This document shows, in pieces, positions 1 through 8,798 of a stretch of DNA of 64,000 bases. The notes beneath the pieces were generated by a model, which was not told the origin of the DNA, did no database searches, and worked only from the letters and a program-made list of their open reading frames with translations. Location of the stretch: positions 62,001 to 126,000 of the forward strand of contig NZ_JYIX01000040.1 in the NCBI RefSeq assembly GCF_000956505.1. Reading direction: 5' to 3'. A program made the translations under genes and the position numbers. Origin of the DNA: Microbacterium azadirachtae (GTDB lineage: Bacteria > Actinomycetota > Actinomycetes > Actinomycetales > Microbacteriaceae). Numbering within the stretch: the stretch's first letter is position 1; every line of letters starts with the position of its first letter.

Positions 1-926
1 GCGACCGAGACGCCGGCCTTCTCCTGCGCCTCGTCCGTCGACGCACCGAGGTGCGGGGTGACCACGACGTTCGGCTGTGCGGTGAGCGCGTGAGCGGCGC
101 TGCCCTCGACGGGCGGCTCGGACGTGAAGACGTCGAGGCCGGCACCCGCGATCTCGCCGTTCTGCAGGGCGACGAGGAGCGCCTCCTCATCGATGAGGCC
201 GCCGCGGGCGACGTTGACGACGTACGCGGTCTTCTTCATCGCGCGGAACTGCTCTGCGCCGATCATGCCGGTGGTCTCCGGCGTCTTCGGCATGTGGATC
301 GTGAGGAAGTCGCTCTCCGCGACGAGATCCTCGAGGCTCAGAAGCTGCACGCCGAGCTGCTGGGCGCGGGCGCTCGTGACATAGGGGTCGTAGGCGACGA
401 CGCGCATGTCGAATGCCGCCAGGCGCGCCGCGACGAGCGCGCCGATCCGGCCGAGGCCGACGATGCCGACGGTCTTCTCGAAGAGCTCGGCGCCGGTGTA
501 GGAGCTGCGCTTCCACGCCCCCGCGGACAGCGACGCGTGCGCGGCGGGGATGCGGCGGGCGAGGCTGAGGATGTGGCCGACCGTGAGCTCGGCGGCGGAG
601 ACGATGTTCGACGTGGGGGCGTTCACGACCATGACGCCCGCGGCGGTCGAGGCCTTGATGTCGACGTTGTCCAGGCCCACCCCGGCACGGGCGACGACCT
701 TCAGCACGGGCGCGTGCGAGAGCGCCTCGGCATCGATCCTGGTCGCCGAGCGGATCAGCACGGCGTCGGCGTCCGCGAGAGCGGCGAACAGCGCCTCCCG
801 GTCGGTGCCGTCCACCGAGCGGACGTCGAAATCGGGGCCGAGTGCGTCCACCGTGGCCGGAGACAGCGTCTCGGCGAGCAGGACGACGGGCTTGCGGGCG
901 GACGTGTTCACGGCGTTCTCAGGCAC
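1..926 (-). CDS. serA: D-3-phosphoglycerate dehydrogenase, N-terminal 308 residues (cut by window edge)
   Basis: Oxidises 3-phosphoglycerate to 3-phosphohydroxypyruvate, the first step of serine synthesis, in the cytoplasm. The readable part holds the substrate-binding half, then the NAD-binding Rossmann segment (VGIVGLGRIG), the family signature around VNVARGGLIDEEAL and the start of the HLGAST stretch. The gene is open at base 1, so the C-terminal domains are outside the window. The GTG start at 926 follows a GAAGGA ribosome-binding site; a candidate -10 (TAGAGT on the minus strand, 998-993) lies 70 bp upstream. The protein matches the SerA family closely, so the call is secure. Confidence 0.95.
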   Translation of the reverse strand, partial: MPENAVNTSARKPVVLLAETLSPATVDALGPDFDVRSVDGTDREALFAALADADAVLIRSATRIDAEALSHAPVLKVVARAGVGLDNVDIKASTAAGVMVVNAPTSNIVSAAELTVGHILSLARRIPAAHASLSAGAWKRSSYTGAELFEKTVGIVGLGRIGALVAARLAAFDMRVVAYDPYVTSARAQQLGVQLLSLEDLVAESDFLTIHMPKTPETTGMIGAEQFRAMKKTAYVVNVARGGLIDEEALLVALQNGEIAGAGLDVFTSEPPVEGSAAHALTAQPNVVVTPHLGASTDEAQEKAGVSV

Positions 927-1049
927 AGAGATCCTTCGGGACAGGAGGGAGGGGGCCGATGCGCCGCACCGTCGGGGCGCGATAGTGCCCACACTCTACC
1001 CGAGACGGCAGGGCCGCCAGGACCGTGTGACGGCCCGAGACAGAGGCTG

Positions 1050-1388
1050 TCAGTGCGCGCCGGAGAGCGTGTAGCCGACCACGTCGAGCCAGAACACGGC
1101 TACCAGACCCAGGCCTGCGAGCAGCACGAGCGCCACCGTGCCGAGCCCGCGCCGCCTGGTCACGGCGATCGCGACGACGTAGATGACGGCAGGGAGGATG
1201 ATCGCGAGGATCAGCGCCACCCAGGTCGTCGCCCCGACGGCGAGGCCGACGAGCGGGATCATGTACCCGATCGCGTTCCAGATCGCGTAGGCGTAGAGCA
1301 GGCCGAACACGCCCAGCAGCGTGTAGAAGATCCAACGGGGACGCCGCGGATCCGCCTGCGGTGCGGTCGTCATCGACTCGGCGCTCAT
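1050..1388 (-). CDS. small integral membrane protein, function unknown (112 aa)
   Basis: Not recognised. After a charged, proline-rich N-terminus (MSAESMTTAPQADPRRPRW) there are three hydrophobic segments, approximately residues 21-45, 48-72 and 83-105, ending GYTLSGAH. The ATG at 1388 overlaps the stop of the upstream gene in an ATGA, so the two are translationally coupled and probably form a two-gene membrane unit. A longer reading from further upstream is arginine-rich nonsense and was not used. Confidence 0.75.
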   Translation of the reverse strand: MSAESMTTAPQADPRRPRWIFYTLLGVFGLLYAYAIWNAIGYMIPLVGLAVGATTWVALILAIILPAVIYVVAIAVTRRRGLGTVALVLLAGLGLVAVFWLDVVGYTLSGAH

Positions 1389-1918
1389 GCTCCCACCGTC
1401 CCGAACATCACGAAGGGCCACGGCACCAGCAGCGCGGCGCCGGCGATCAACGCCACGATCCGGATCCAGGTCGCGCTGCCGCGGGTCAGCACCCACGCGG
1501 CGGCGAACCACAGGATCGGGGCGAGGGCGGCGAGCCACATCCAGGGGAAGTAGGTCCAGTCGCCGAGCAGGAGGGATGCGCGCGGACGCAGCCGGAAGCC
1601 GCCCACGATCCAGCCCACGGCGAAGAGCAGGTACACGCCGCCGATGATGCCGTAGAAGACGAGCGCGGCGTTGCCGATCCCGGCAGGCTCGTCATCGACG
1701 TCTGCCTCGGCCTCTGCTGCGGGCGTGGTCCCGGCCGTCGCGACGTGCTCTGCGGCAGGGGTCCCGGCCGTGCTCTGCGCAGCCCGTGCCACCTCGGGAG
1801 CGGGATCCGCGGATGTCTGGGCGTCCGGCGCCGCGGGAGGCTCGTTCTTCGCGGAAGCGTCCGGCGCATCGGGCTCGTCGCCCTCCCAGCGCAGCGCGTC
1901 GTCCGGATCGGTCGTCAT
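1385..1918 (-). CDS. membrane protein with acidic Ala/Pro-rich N-terminus, function unknown (177 aa)
   Basis: Not recognised. Residues 1-85 are low-complexity, acidic and rich in Ala, Pro and Thr (start MTTDPDDALRWEGDEPDAP), so probably a disordered cytoplasmic tail. Three to four hydrophobic helices follow (LVFYGIIGGVYLLFAVGWIV, then WMWLAALAPILWFAAAWVL, then IRIVALIAGAALLVPW). The stop overlaps the start of the downstream membrane gene by 4 bp. ATG 1918 was chosen because codon-like composition breaks down upstream of it. Similar proteins are sometimes mislabelled as DNA polymerase III tau because of the Ala/Pro tail; nothing here supports that. Confidence 0.75.
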   Translation of the reverse strand: MTTDPDDALRWEGDEPDAPDASAKNEPPAAPDAQTSADPAPEVARAAQSTAGTPAAEHVATAGTTPAAEAEADVDDEPAGIGNAALVFYGIIGGVYLLFAVGWIVGGFRLRPRASLLLGDWTYFPWMWLAALAPILWFAAAWVLTRGSATWIRIVALIAGAALLVPWPFVMFGTVGA

Positions 1919-2002
1919 GTGTCCAGCGTAGCGACCGATATCCCTGGATCCGCGGGCCCTCGCCGCTAGGCTCGGGTCCAGCACCAGGCGGAAAGGACCA
2001 CC

Positions 2003-3007
2003 GTGCCCGAGAACAGCAGCCACAAACCCGCCCGAGCGGCGGCCAGCAAGCCCGCATCGACCGCGTCGAAAGCCGCGGCCGGCGCCGACGGCCCCGCGGA
2101 TCCCCCCGCCGGCTGGACTCCCACCCCCGAGGCCAAGGCCACCGCGACCCGGTTCCGCTGGATCGCGGCCGTGCTCTGGGCGGTCGCGATCGCCGCGGAG
2201 GCCGTCGGCATCTTCTGGTTGCTGCGTCAGCGCCAGTACGTCGGCGAGGACGGCAAGCTCGTCCGCAACCCCGACACCGGCCTGCTGGAGCAGCAGGGCG
2301 CGACCGCGACGTTCCCGCAGTGGGCGTTCATCACGCTCATCGCGCTCTTCGTCGTGATCGCCGCGCTGTCGATCACGGGATCCTTCCTGTGGAAGAAGGC
2401 GAACCGTCTGGATCCGGCCCGCCGCTCCGACACCGTGCGCTTCTTCGTACAGAACCAACTGGGCGCGATCATCGCGATCATCGCGTTCGTGCCGCTCATC
2501 ATCATGGTGTTCCTGAACAAGGACATGAGCAAGGGCCAGAAGACCACGGCGGGCATCGTCGGCATCGTGCTGGCGGCGCTCGCCGTCGTGCTCGGCATCG
2601 ACTTCAAGCCCTCCTCCGTCGAGCAGTACACCGCCGATCAGTCGACGGTCATCCAGCTGCTCGGGCAGGACAAGGTGGTCTGGGTCGACGGCGGAACCGT
2701 CTACCACGTGTGCGAGCAGGTCTCGGCGATCCAGACCGGCAGCGACAAGCGCACCGGCACGACCGCCCAGGCCGTCGAGGCCGGGAAGACCCGCCTGACG
2801 CTCGAGTTCGCGTCCGAGCTCCGCAAGTGCGGGCTGGCAGTTCCGGAGAACTCCCCCGCCATCGCCGACGCTCTGCGTGCCATCCGCGACGGCAAGACCG
2901 ACACGACGCTGCCCGCCCCGGTGTGGGCCGACGGCGCCAACGCGCCCGCTCCGATCCCGGACGCCTCGTCGTCGGGCACCGAGCCGGCGCCGACCAGCAC
3001 TCCGTGA
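2003..3007 (+). CDS. four-helix membrane protein with extracytoplasmic C-terminal domain, function unknown (334 aa)
   Basis: Not recognised at family level. A Lys/Ala/Pro-rich N-terminal tail (residues 1-45) precedes four hydrophobic segments (FRWIAAVLWAVAIAAEAVGI, WAFITLIALFVVIAALSIT, LGAIIAIIAFVPLIIMVFL, TAGIVGIVLAALAVVLGI). The C-terminal 120 residues are soluble, contain two cysteines (HVCEQVS and ELRKCGLA) and end in a Ser/Thr/Pro tail. The GTG start at 2003 has AAAGGA 9 bp upstream, and TAGGCT about 35 bp upstream is a plausible -10. It is transcribed divergently from the 1918 gene. Confidence 0.8.
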   Translation: MPENSSHKPARAAASKPASTASKAAAGADGPADPPAGWTPTPEAKATATRFRWIAAVLWAVAIAAEAVGIFWLLRQRQYVGEDGKLVRNPDTGLLEQQGATATFPQWAFITLIALFVVIAALSITGSFLWKKANRLDPARRSDTVRFFVQNQLGAIIAIIAFVPLIIMVFLNKDMSKGQKTTAGIVGIVLAALAVVLGIDFKPSSVEQYTADQSTVIQLLGQDKVVWVDGGTVYHVCEQVSAIQTGSDKRTGTTAQAVEAGKTRLTLEFASELRKCGLAVPENSPAIADALRAIRDGKTDTTLPAPVWADGANAPAPIPDASSSGTEPAPTSTP

Positions 3008-3036
3008 CCCCGCTCCGCTGAGCAGCGGAGAACAGA

Positions 3037-3070
3037 CGAGCGCGACGTCCTCCTCAGGGCGTCGCGCTCG
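3037..3070. terminator. rho-independent terminator, probably bidirectional
   Basis: A perfect 11-bp stem (CGAGCGCGACG, then its complement) with a 12-nt loop lies 30 bp after the stop at 3007 and before the convergent cutC end at 3192. The T-run is poor (TTCGTTC), as is usual in high-GC actinobacteria. Confidence 0.75.
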
Positions 3071-3191
3071 TTCGTTCTCGAGGGTCGTATGCGGCCGACG
3101 TGGAGATGGCTTTCGCCGCTTGCCGGCCGCTCGCGGCAGCGTTTTCCATCTCGCGGTGCCACGGCACGGAGTCCAGGACTCCTGCCTGAGG

Positions 3192-3923
3192 TCAGCTCCG
3201 CCCGCGCACCGCGGCGTCCGCGCGGTGCACGATGTCGCCATCGGTCACGTCGTAGCCGGTGCTCCCGCCGCCGGGCCCGCTGGGCGCGGAATCCCCCGAG
3301 GGGTGCCGTGCGGACAGGTGGATCGCGTCGACGCCGCACGCGGTCAGCGCGGGGATGTCCTCGACCCGTACCCCGCCGCCGGCCATGATCTCGAGCCGTC
3401 CCGCCGATGCCGCGACCAGAGCACGCAGGGCGTCGACGCCGTCGATGCTGCGCACGGCGCCTCCGCTCGTCAGCACACGGCTCACCCCGGACTCGAGGAG
3501 ATCGCCGACGAGGGCCGCGGGCTCTGGCACCGTGTCGATCGCCCGGTGGAACACGAGATCCGCGGCTCCCGCCGCGTCCCTCCAGCGCTCGAGAGCGCGG
3601 AGGTCCACCGCACCGTCCGCGGTCAGCGCGCCGACCACGACCGCTCCCGCGCCACGGCGGACGACGTCGGAGACATCGGCGGCGACGAGGTCGATCTCCT
3701 CGGCGCTGTACACGAACCCGCCGACGCGGGGCCGGACGAGCACAGCGACGCGCTCCGGATCACCGGCCACGGCGAGCACGGCGTCGACCGTCGCTCCCGA
3801 GGGCGTGAGGCCCCCGGTCGCCGCCAGCGCCTGGCAGAGCTCGACGCGATCCGCCCCGCCCTCGAACGCGGTCCGCGCACCGGAGGGCCCGTCGACGGCG
3901 ATCTCGAGCGCGATGCGCGTCAC
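3192..3923 (-). CDS. cutC: CutC family protein
   Basis: A TIM-barrel protein of the CutC family (243 aa, usual length). Members were named for copper homeostasis but their biochemical role is unsettled. Conserved stretches visible are FEGGADRVELCQALAATGGLTPS near the N-terminus, VRPRVGGFVYS, and VLTSGGA and EIMAGGGVR in the C-terminal half, typical of the barrel. It is the last gene of the fucoside operon and its ATG overlaps the stop of the GH29 gene by 4 bp, so it is co-expressed with glycan catabolism; this fits a sugar-related role at least as well as copper handling (inference). Confidence 0.88.
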   Translation of the reverse strand: MTRIALEIAVDGPSGARTAFEGGADRVELCQALAATGGLTPSGATVDAVLAVAGDPERVAVLVRPRVGGFVYSAEEIDLVAADVSDVVRRGAGAVVVGALTADGAVDLRALERWRDAAGAADLVFHRAIDTVPEPAALVGDLLESGVSRVLTSGGAVRSIDGVDALRALVAASAGRLEIMAGGGVRVEDIPALTACGVDAIHLSARHPSGDSAPSGPGGGSTGYDVTDGDIVHRADAAVRGRS

Positions 3924-5269
3924 GGCGCGACCGTGAGGGTGGCGACGGGCTCGGCGCGCAGCCCCGCGGGGATGCGCACGATCCGGATGCCGTCTCCCGA
4001 CGCCTCCGACTCCACCGCGGAGCCGTCCGTCCAGCGCGCCGCACCGTCGGCCAGTTCGGCGGGAAGACCGAACTCACCCGTGCTCGGATCGAGGGCGTGC
4101 ACGTGCACCCCGGCGGCCGACTGCGTGTAGCGGCGCGGCGCGCCGATCTCCTCACCGAAGCGCACCCACGGACGCGTCCCGTGGATCGCGTCGCCGTTCC
4201 GGCGCATCCAGGCGCCGAGATCGCGCATCGTCCGGCGCTGCAGCTCGGGGATCCGTCCCGCCGCGTCCGGGCCCACATTGATGAGCAGGTTCCCGTTCTT
4301 GGAGACCACGTCGACGAGCATCCGGATCAGATCCGGCCCGGACAACGTCTGGCGCTCGTCCTCCGCCTGGTTGTATCCGAACGAGTAGCCGAGGCCGCGC
4401 GTGGACTCCCACGGGGCATCCAGGATCCCGGGGATGTGCGTGTACTCCCGCGTGAGGAAGCCGTGGTACGGCACGCCCCAGCGGTCGTTCACGACGCCGT
4501 TCGGCACGCGGTCGAAGTAGCGGCGCAGCAGTGCGGCGACCGCGAAGTCGTCATCGCCCTTGCCGCCGTCGGGCCACTCGATGTCGTTCCAGAGCACGTC
4601 GGGCGAGAACCGCTGGACGAGCTCGTCGAGCTGTGCCGCGGCATAGCGCGAGAAATGCTCGTCGTTGCGGCGGTAGCGGAACAGATCGGTGTCCGACTCG
4701 ATCGCCGGGAAGTCGCTCGCGTGCCAGTCCAGCGCTCCGGAGAAGTACACGCCGAACCGCGCGCCGGCACGCCGCGTGGCGTCGTGGAGCTCCGCGACGA
4801 GGTCGCGCCGGGGCCCGCGGGCCACCGCGTTGAAACCGGTCGTGCCGGTGCCCCACAGGCAGAAGCCCTCGTGGTGCTTGGTCGTCGGGATCACGTAGCG
4901 GGCTCCGGCGTCCACGAGCTCGCCTACGAAGGCGTCGGCGTCGAAGGATGACGCGTCCCAGAGATCGGCGAGGTCCTCGTACGAGGTGCCGGGTCCGTAG
5001 AGCTCCTGGTGCCGCTGCCACGTCGGGCTGCCGGCGATCCGCACGGTGTTGCCGTACCACTCCGCGTACTGATGCCAGGCGTACGCGTCCTCGGTCGGGA
5101 TGTTCACGCCCGCGCCGTGCTGCACGGCCCAGGCGGGCACCGAGTAAAGGCCCCAGTGCACGAAGAAGCCGAGCTTGGCGTCGCGGTACCAGTCCGGCAC
5201 TCCGGCGGCCGGGTATGCGGGCGCGGCGGATCCGAAGTCGGGTCCGGTGCGCGTCTCGAAGTTCATCAT
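3920..5269 (-). CDS. GH29 alpha-L-fucosidase (449 aa)
   Basis: Retaining glycoside hydrolase that releases L-fucose from glycans. The N-terminal barrel shows the family motifs KLGFFVHWGLYSVPAW, TTKHHEGFCLW and VLWNDIEWPDGG, where the Asp of LWND is the expected nucleophile. A short beta-rich C-terminal region follows (from about residue 360). There is no signal peptide, so it should act inside the cell on imported oligosaccharides. The start is at 5269 (MMNFETRTGPDFG) and overlaps the M81 gene stop; the downstream overlap with cutC is also 4 bp. It is one of two GH29 genes in the window, the other being at 12453-13721. Confidence 0.93.
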   Translation of the reverse strand: MMNFETRTGPDFGSAAPAYPAAGVPDWYRDAKLGFFVHWGLYSVPAWAVQHGAGVNIPTEDAYAWHQYAEWYGNTVRIAGSPTWQRHQELYGPGTSYEDLADLWDASSFDADAFVGELVDAGARYVIPTTKHHEGFCLWGTGTTGFNAVARGPRRDLVAELHDATRRAGARFGVYFSGALDWHASDFPAIESDTDLFRYRRNDEHFSRYAAAQLDELVQRFSPDVLWNDIEWPDGGKGDDDFAVAALLRRYFDRVPNGVVNDRWGVPYHGFLTREYTHIPGILDAPWESTRGLGYSFGYNQAEDERQTLSGPDLIRMLVDVVSKNGNLLINVGPDAAGRIPELQRRTMRDLGAWMRRNGDAIHGTRPWVRFGEEIGAPRRYTQSAAGVHVHALDPSTGEFGLPAELADGAARWTDGSAVESEASGDGIRIVRIPAGLRAEPVATLTVAP

Positions 5270-6864
5270 GCGGGCAGCTCCTCTCCGCGACGGCTCACAT
5301 GCGCGGTGAGCGCGGGGACGCCGTCAGTGTCGAACGGGAAGACGCCGGGCGCGAGCCGGTGGTGGCCCAGACGCAGCAGATCCTGGTCCACGCCACCCGG
5401 GGTGAGCGCGAGCGTCCAGTCGGCGGCGAGGTCGTAGAGCTCGGGCTCGAGGTAGCCGATCTTGACGATCACGATGTCGGCGGTCTCGGGATCCACTCCC
5501 AGCATGCGGAAGTCGTCGAGGTGGTGGAAGGGCTTGCGGCGCTCGGTGACGATCGCGTGCACGCTGCCGGAGCGGATCACGACCTGGGTGCCGGCGTCGG
5601 GGTCGCCCTCGGTGATCGAGAACACCTCGCCCGAGAGCGGCACAGGGCCGCGGGGTCCGGGATCCACCCGTCCGCCGACCTCGAGGGTCACGGTCGCGCC
5701 GACGCCGACGGCCACCGCCTGCGCCACCGCCGCGGCGTCGAAAACGGAGGCGTGCACGACGACGAGTCTGGGCTCCGCGAGCTCGGGCCGCGCGAGCAGC
5801 TCGCCGAGCGTCCAGGAGACATCTCCCGCCCCGCCCGCCGTGGGGTTGTCGCCGGAGTCGGAGATGACGTACGGGCGGGCGGCTTCCGGAGCGAGCGCCC
5901 GATCGAGCGCCTCGCCGAGGGTCGCGGTCGGTCCCACGAAGACGAAGTCGGCACGCGCGTCCCAGTACTGCCGGGCCAGGCGCTCGGCCTCCCGCGCGAT
6001 GACCGCGCGGTCGTCGCCGGTCACCATCACGATCGCCATGTTGCGCGGCTCGTCGGCCCAGGCGTAGCCGACCCAGATCGCCGCGTCCACGACGCCGTCG
6101 AGCTCCTCGACATCCGGCACCTGCGCGTAGATGCCGCGTGCCGGCTCCAGCCGGGTGCTCGTCTTCTCCCCCGGCAGCAGCACGGGCACGGGCACCCACG
6201 CCTTGTAGGGACGACGGCGCAGCGGATCGGATCCGTGCGGACCGCGCAGGCGCGCGAGCAGGTTCCACACCGCGCGCTCCTTGGTGTTCATCCAGTCCTC
6301 GTGCGGCGCCATCCGGTAGCAGGTGAGCAGATCCAGCGCGTCGCGCAGCACCTCCGACACGTTGCCGTGCAGGTCCATCGAGGTCGACACGAGCACATCC
6401 TCGCCGAGTTCGGCGCGGACGGCGGCCGCGAGGTCGCCCTCGGCATCCTGCATTCCGACGACGCTCATGGCTCCGTGGATGTCGAAGAAGAACCCGTCGA
6501 ACGGACCGCCGGCGGCGATCTCGGCGCGGATGCCGCGCACGATCGCGTCCTTCATCCGGAGATAGGTGGCCGGCGCCACTGCTCCGCCCGGCAGCGAGCG
6601 GCCGTGATGGATCGGGACCCACTCCGCCGCCTCGCGCAGTTCGCGGCCCTCGTCGAGGAACGGGTAGTAGCCGAGGAGGTCGGCGCCCTCGCGGATCGTG
6701 AAGGCCTCGTCGCCGGAGATGTGCGGCGAGAACGTGCTGGACTCGATCGAGATCCCGGCGATGCCGATCCGGGGGCGGGCGAGCCCCCGATCCTCGACGG
6801 CCGGGAGCGGCCCCATCCAGACCGTGTCGGCCTCGGGGCGGATGTTCGGGGTGGGCGCTGTCAT
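5266..6864 (-). CDS. M81 family (MlrC-like) metallopeptidase / hydrolase (532 aa)
   Basis: Resembles MlrC, the peptidase first described for linear microcystin degradation, a family mostly of unknown physiological substrate. Features seen are GIAGISIESSTFSPH near the N-terminus, then FFFDIHGAM, STSMDLHGNVS and CYRMAPHEDW, supplying His/Asp residues expected for metal binding. The C-terminal half (ISDSGDNPTAGG) matches the MlrC C-terminal domain. It lies between the ROK kinase and the fucosidase with a 4-bp overlap to the latter, so it belongs to the fucoside operon. Here it may cut an amide in a glycoconjugate, but that is inference. Confidence 0.85.
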   Translation of the reverse strand: MTAPTPNIRPEADTVWMGPLPAVEDRGLARPRIGIAGISIESSTFSPHISGDEAFTIREGADLLGYYPFLDEGRELREAAEWVPIHHGRSLPGGAVAPATYLRMKDAIVRGIRAEIAAGGPFDGFFFDIHGAMSVVGMQDAEGDLAAAVRAELGEDVLVSTSMDLHGNVSEVLRDALDLLTCYRMAPHEDWMNTKERAVWNLLARLRGPHGSDPLRRRPYKAWVPVPVLLPGEKTSTRLEPARGIYAQVPDVEELDGVVDAAIWVGYAWADEPRNMAIVMVTGDDRAVIAREAERLARQYWDARADFVFVGPTATLGEALDRALAPEAARPYVISDSGDNPTAGGAGDVSWTLGELLARPELAEPRLVVVHASVFDAAAVAQAVAVGVGATVTLEVGGRVDPGPRGPVPLSGEVFSITEGDPDAGTQVVIRSGSVHAIVTERRKPFHHLDDFRMLGVDPETADIVIVKIGYLEPELYDLAADWTLALTPGGVDQDLLRLGHHRLAPGVFPFDTDGVPALTAHVSRRGEELPA

Positions 6865-6900
6865 GACGGCTTTCGTTCCTTCTCAGGCAGTGCGGGCGGT

Positions 6901-7875
6901 TCAGACGGTGGCGGGAACGGAATCGGCGAGTCGCGCGGACGCGAGCGCGGCAGCTCCTCGGGCGACGGCGTCGGCCGAGATCTCGGCGGGCACGATGCGG
7001 AGCGCGAACCCCGAGACCGGGGCATCGGTGCGCAGCGTATCGAGGATGCCGGGCTCGAGCAGGTCCCATGCCTCGCGCACTCCTCCGCCGATCACGACCA
7101 TGCCGAGATCGAGCAGGGACGATGCGACCGAGGCGGCGAGAGCCGTCGCACGCGCGGCGTCCGTGAAGACGGCCAGCGCCGCGGTCTCCCCCGCCCTGGC
7201 GCGATCCGCGATCTCCGGGGCGGAGGCGTCGGATCCGGTGGCGGCGCGGTAGCGGCGGGCGATCGAGGTGCCGGAGGCGAGCGTCTCCAGATGTCCTGTC
7301 TGCCCGCAGGTGCACACCAGGTCGCTGAAGCCCGGCGTGTGGCCGATCTCCCCCGCCGCGCCGTGCACGCCATGGTGCACCGCGCCGTCGAGGGCGATCG
7401 CGCCCCCGACGCCGGTGCCGAGCATGATGCCGAGCACGTCGCTCTCCCCGCGGGCCGCGCCCCAGCGCAGCTCGCCGAGCAGGAAGGCGTTCACGTCGTT
7501 CTCCACCCACACCGGTGCGTCGAGGCGGACCTCGAGCTCTTCGGCGAGAGGGAACCCGCTCCAATCGGTGAACGTGGCCGAGGCGGCGACGACGACGCCG
7601 CGCTCCTGGTCGATCACGCCGGCGGCGCCGACGCCCGCGCCGGCCAGGGACGCGTCCAGAGCGCCGCACAGCCGGAGGACAAGGTCCGCGGCGGCGTCCG
7701 CCATCGCGGGCCCGCCCTCCGCGGCGGGCGCCGGCACGACGCCCTTCGCCAGGACCGCGCCGGTCTCGTCGGTCAGCACGGCGGAGATCTTCGTCCCGCC
7801 GATGTCGATGCCCGCGATCACGGGCGCACTCGTCTCCCGGTGCTGCACGGCACCGGATCCTGCGTCGTGTGTCAT
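6901..7875 (-). CDS. ROK family sugar kinase (324 aa)
   Basis: Predicted cytoplasmic kinase of hexoses or amino sugars. The phosphate-binding DIGGTK motif is at about residues 23-28, the ENDVNAF loop follows, then GTGVGGAI, GEIGHT and the zinc motif CTCGQTGHLE, in which the third cysteine of the usual CxCGxxGCxE is His. There is no N-terminal DNA-binding domain, which separates it from the ROK regulator at 11268. The ATG at 7875 overlaps the permease stop (ATGA). L-fucose has no use for a kinase in the oxidative route encoded nearby, so it may act on another sugar of the imported glycan. Confidence 0.88.
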   Translation of the reverse strand: MTHDAGSGAVQHRETSAPVIAGIDIGGTKISAVLTDETGAVLAKGVVPAPAAEGGPAMADAAADLVLRLCGALDASLAGAGVGAAGVIDQERGVVVAASATFTDWSGFPLAEELEVRLDAPVWVENDVNAFLLGELRWGAARGESDVLGIMLGTGVGGAIALDGAVHHGVHGAAGEIGHTPGFSDLVCTCGQTGHLETLASGTSIARRYRAATGSDASAPEIADRARAGETAALAVFTDAARATALAASVASSLLDLGMVVIGGGVREAWDLLEPGILDTLRTDAPVSGFALRIVPAEISADAVARGAAALASARLADSVPATV

Positions 7876-8798
7876 CGTCCGCCGAGCCCCGCCATCGCGA
7901 TGCCCTTGACCAGATGCTTCTGCAGCACGATCACGAGGACCGTCGTCGGCACCATCGAGATGATCGCCGCCGCCATCTGGAGATCCCAGCGCGTGCCGGT
8001 GAGTCCGGAGAAGGTCGCAAGACCCACCGGGAGGGTGCCGTGCGCGTTGTAGTCGACCGTCACGATCAGCGGCCACAGGTAGCTGTTCCAGAACGAGAGG
8101 AAGGTGAAGACGGAGAGCACCGCCACCGCGGACTTCGCGAGCGGCAGGATGATCTGCAGGAAGGAGCGCAGGGGGCCTGCGCCGTCGACGCGGGCCGCCT
8201 CCTCGAGCTCGTACGGGATCCCGCGGAAGAACTGGCGCATGAGGAACGTGCCGAACGCGGTGAACGCGAACGGGAAGATCAGCGCCTGGTAGGTGTCCAC
8301 CCAGTTCAGCCACTGCATGACCTGGAACATCGGGATGACCAGCACCTCGGCGGGCACCATCAGGGTCGCGAGGAACAGCACGAACACCGCGTCCCTGCCG
8401 CGCCAGCGCAGCCGGCCGAAGGCGTAGCCCGCGGTCGTGGAGACGATCAGCACGACGAGGGTTCCGGCGATCGCCACGAAGAACGAGTTGCCGATGTACG
8501 TGAGGAACGGGCCGTACGCGAACACGTCGGCGAAGTTGGACCAGCGCACCTCGGAGCCGACCAGCTTCGGCGGCATCGAGAACATCTCGTTGTTCGGCTT
8601 GAGGGCCGAGAAGAACGAGTAGATCAGCGGCGAGACGAAGACGAGCGCCGCCAGGTAGACGAAGACGTGGGCGATGATGAGGCGGGTCCGCTCGGCCGCG
8701 GACAGCGGCGCCTTCGATCGCTTGCCGCGGTCCTCGGCCGCGACCTCGTCGGACTCGCCGGACTCGACGAGGGCCGCCTGCTGCAGATCAGTGCTCAT
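7872..8798 (-). CDS. carbohydrate ABC transporter permease, MalG type (308 aa)
   Basis: Inner-membrane subunit of a sugar uptake system of the CUT1 group. Six hydrophobic segments follow a charged cytoplasmic N-terminus. The EAA loop that contacts the ATPase is LEEAARVDGAGPLRSFLQI. The C-terminus ends LQKHLVKGIAMAGLGGR, characteristic of MalG-like subunits. It overlaps the first permease gene by 11 bp and the kinase gene by 4 bp. No ATPase gene is in the operon; such transporters usually share an MsiK-type ATPase encoded elsewhere (known for actinobacteria). Confidence 0.93.
   Translation of the reverse strand: MSTDLQQAALVESGESDEVAAEDRGKRSKAPLSAAERTRLIIAHVFVYLAALVFVSPLIYSFFSALKPNNEMFSMPPKLVGSEVRWSNFADVFAYGPFLTYIGNSFFVAIAGTLVVLIVSTTAGYAFGRLRWRGRDAVFVLFLATLMVPAEVLVIPMFQVMQWLNWVDTYQALIFPFAFTAFGTFLMRQFFRGIPYELEEAARVDGAGPLRSFLQIILPLAKSAVAVLSVFTFLSFWNSYLWPLIVTVDYNAHGTLPVGLATFSGLTGTRWDLQMAAAIISMVPTTVLVIVLQKHLVKGIAMAGLGGR

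Noticed and set aside
3071-3191. GGAGTCC-A-GGACTCC dyad before the cutC stop
   Set aside because: One-base loop cannot form a hairpin; no regulator nearby, and the terminator at 3037 suffices.
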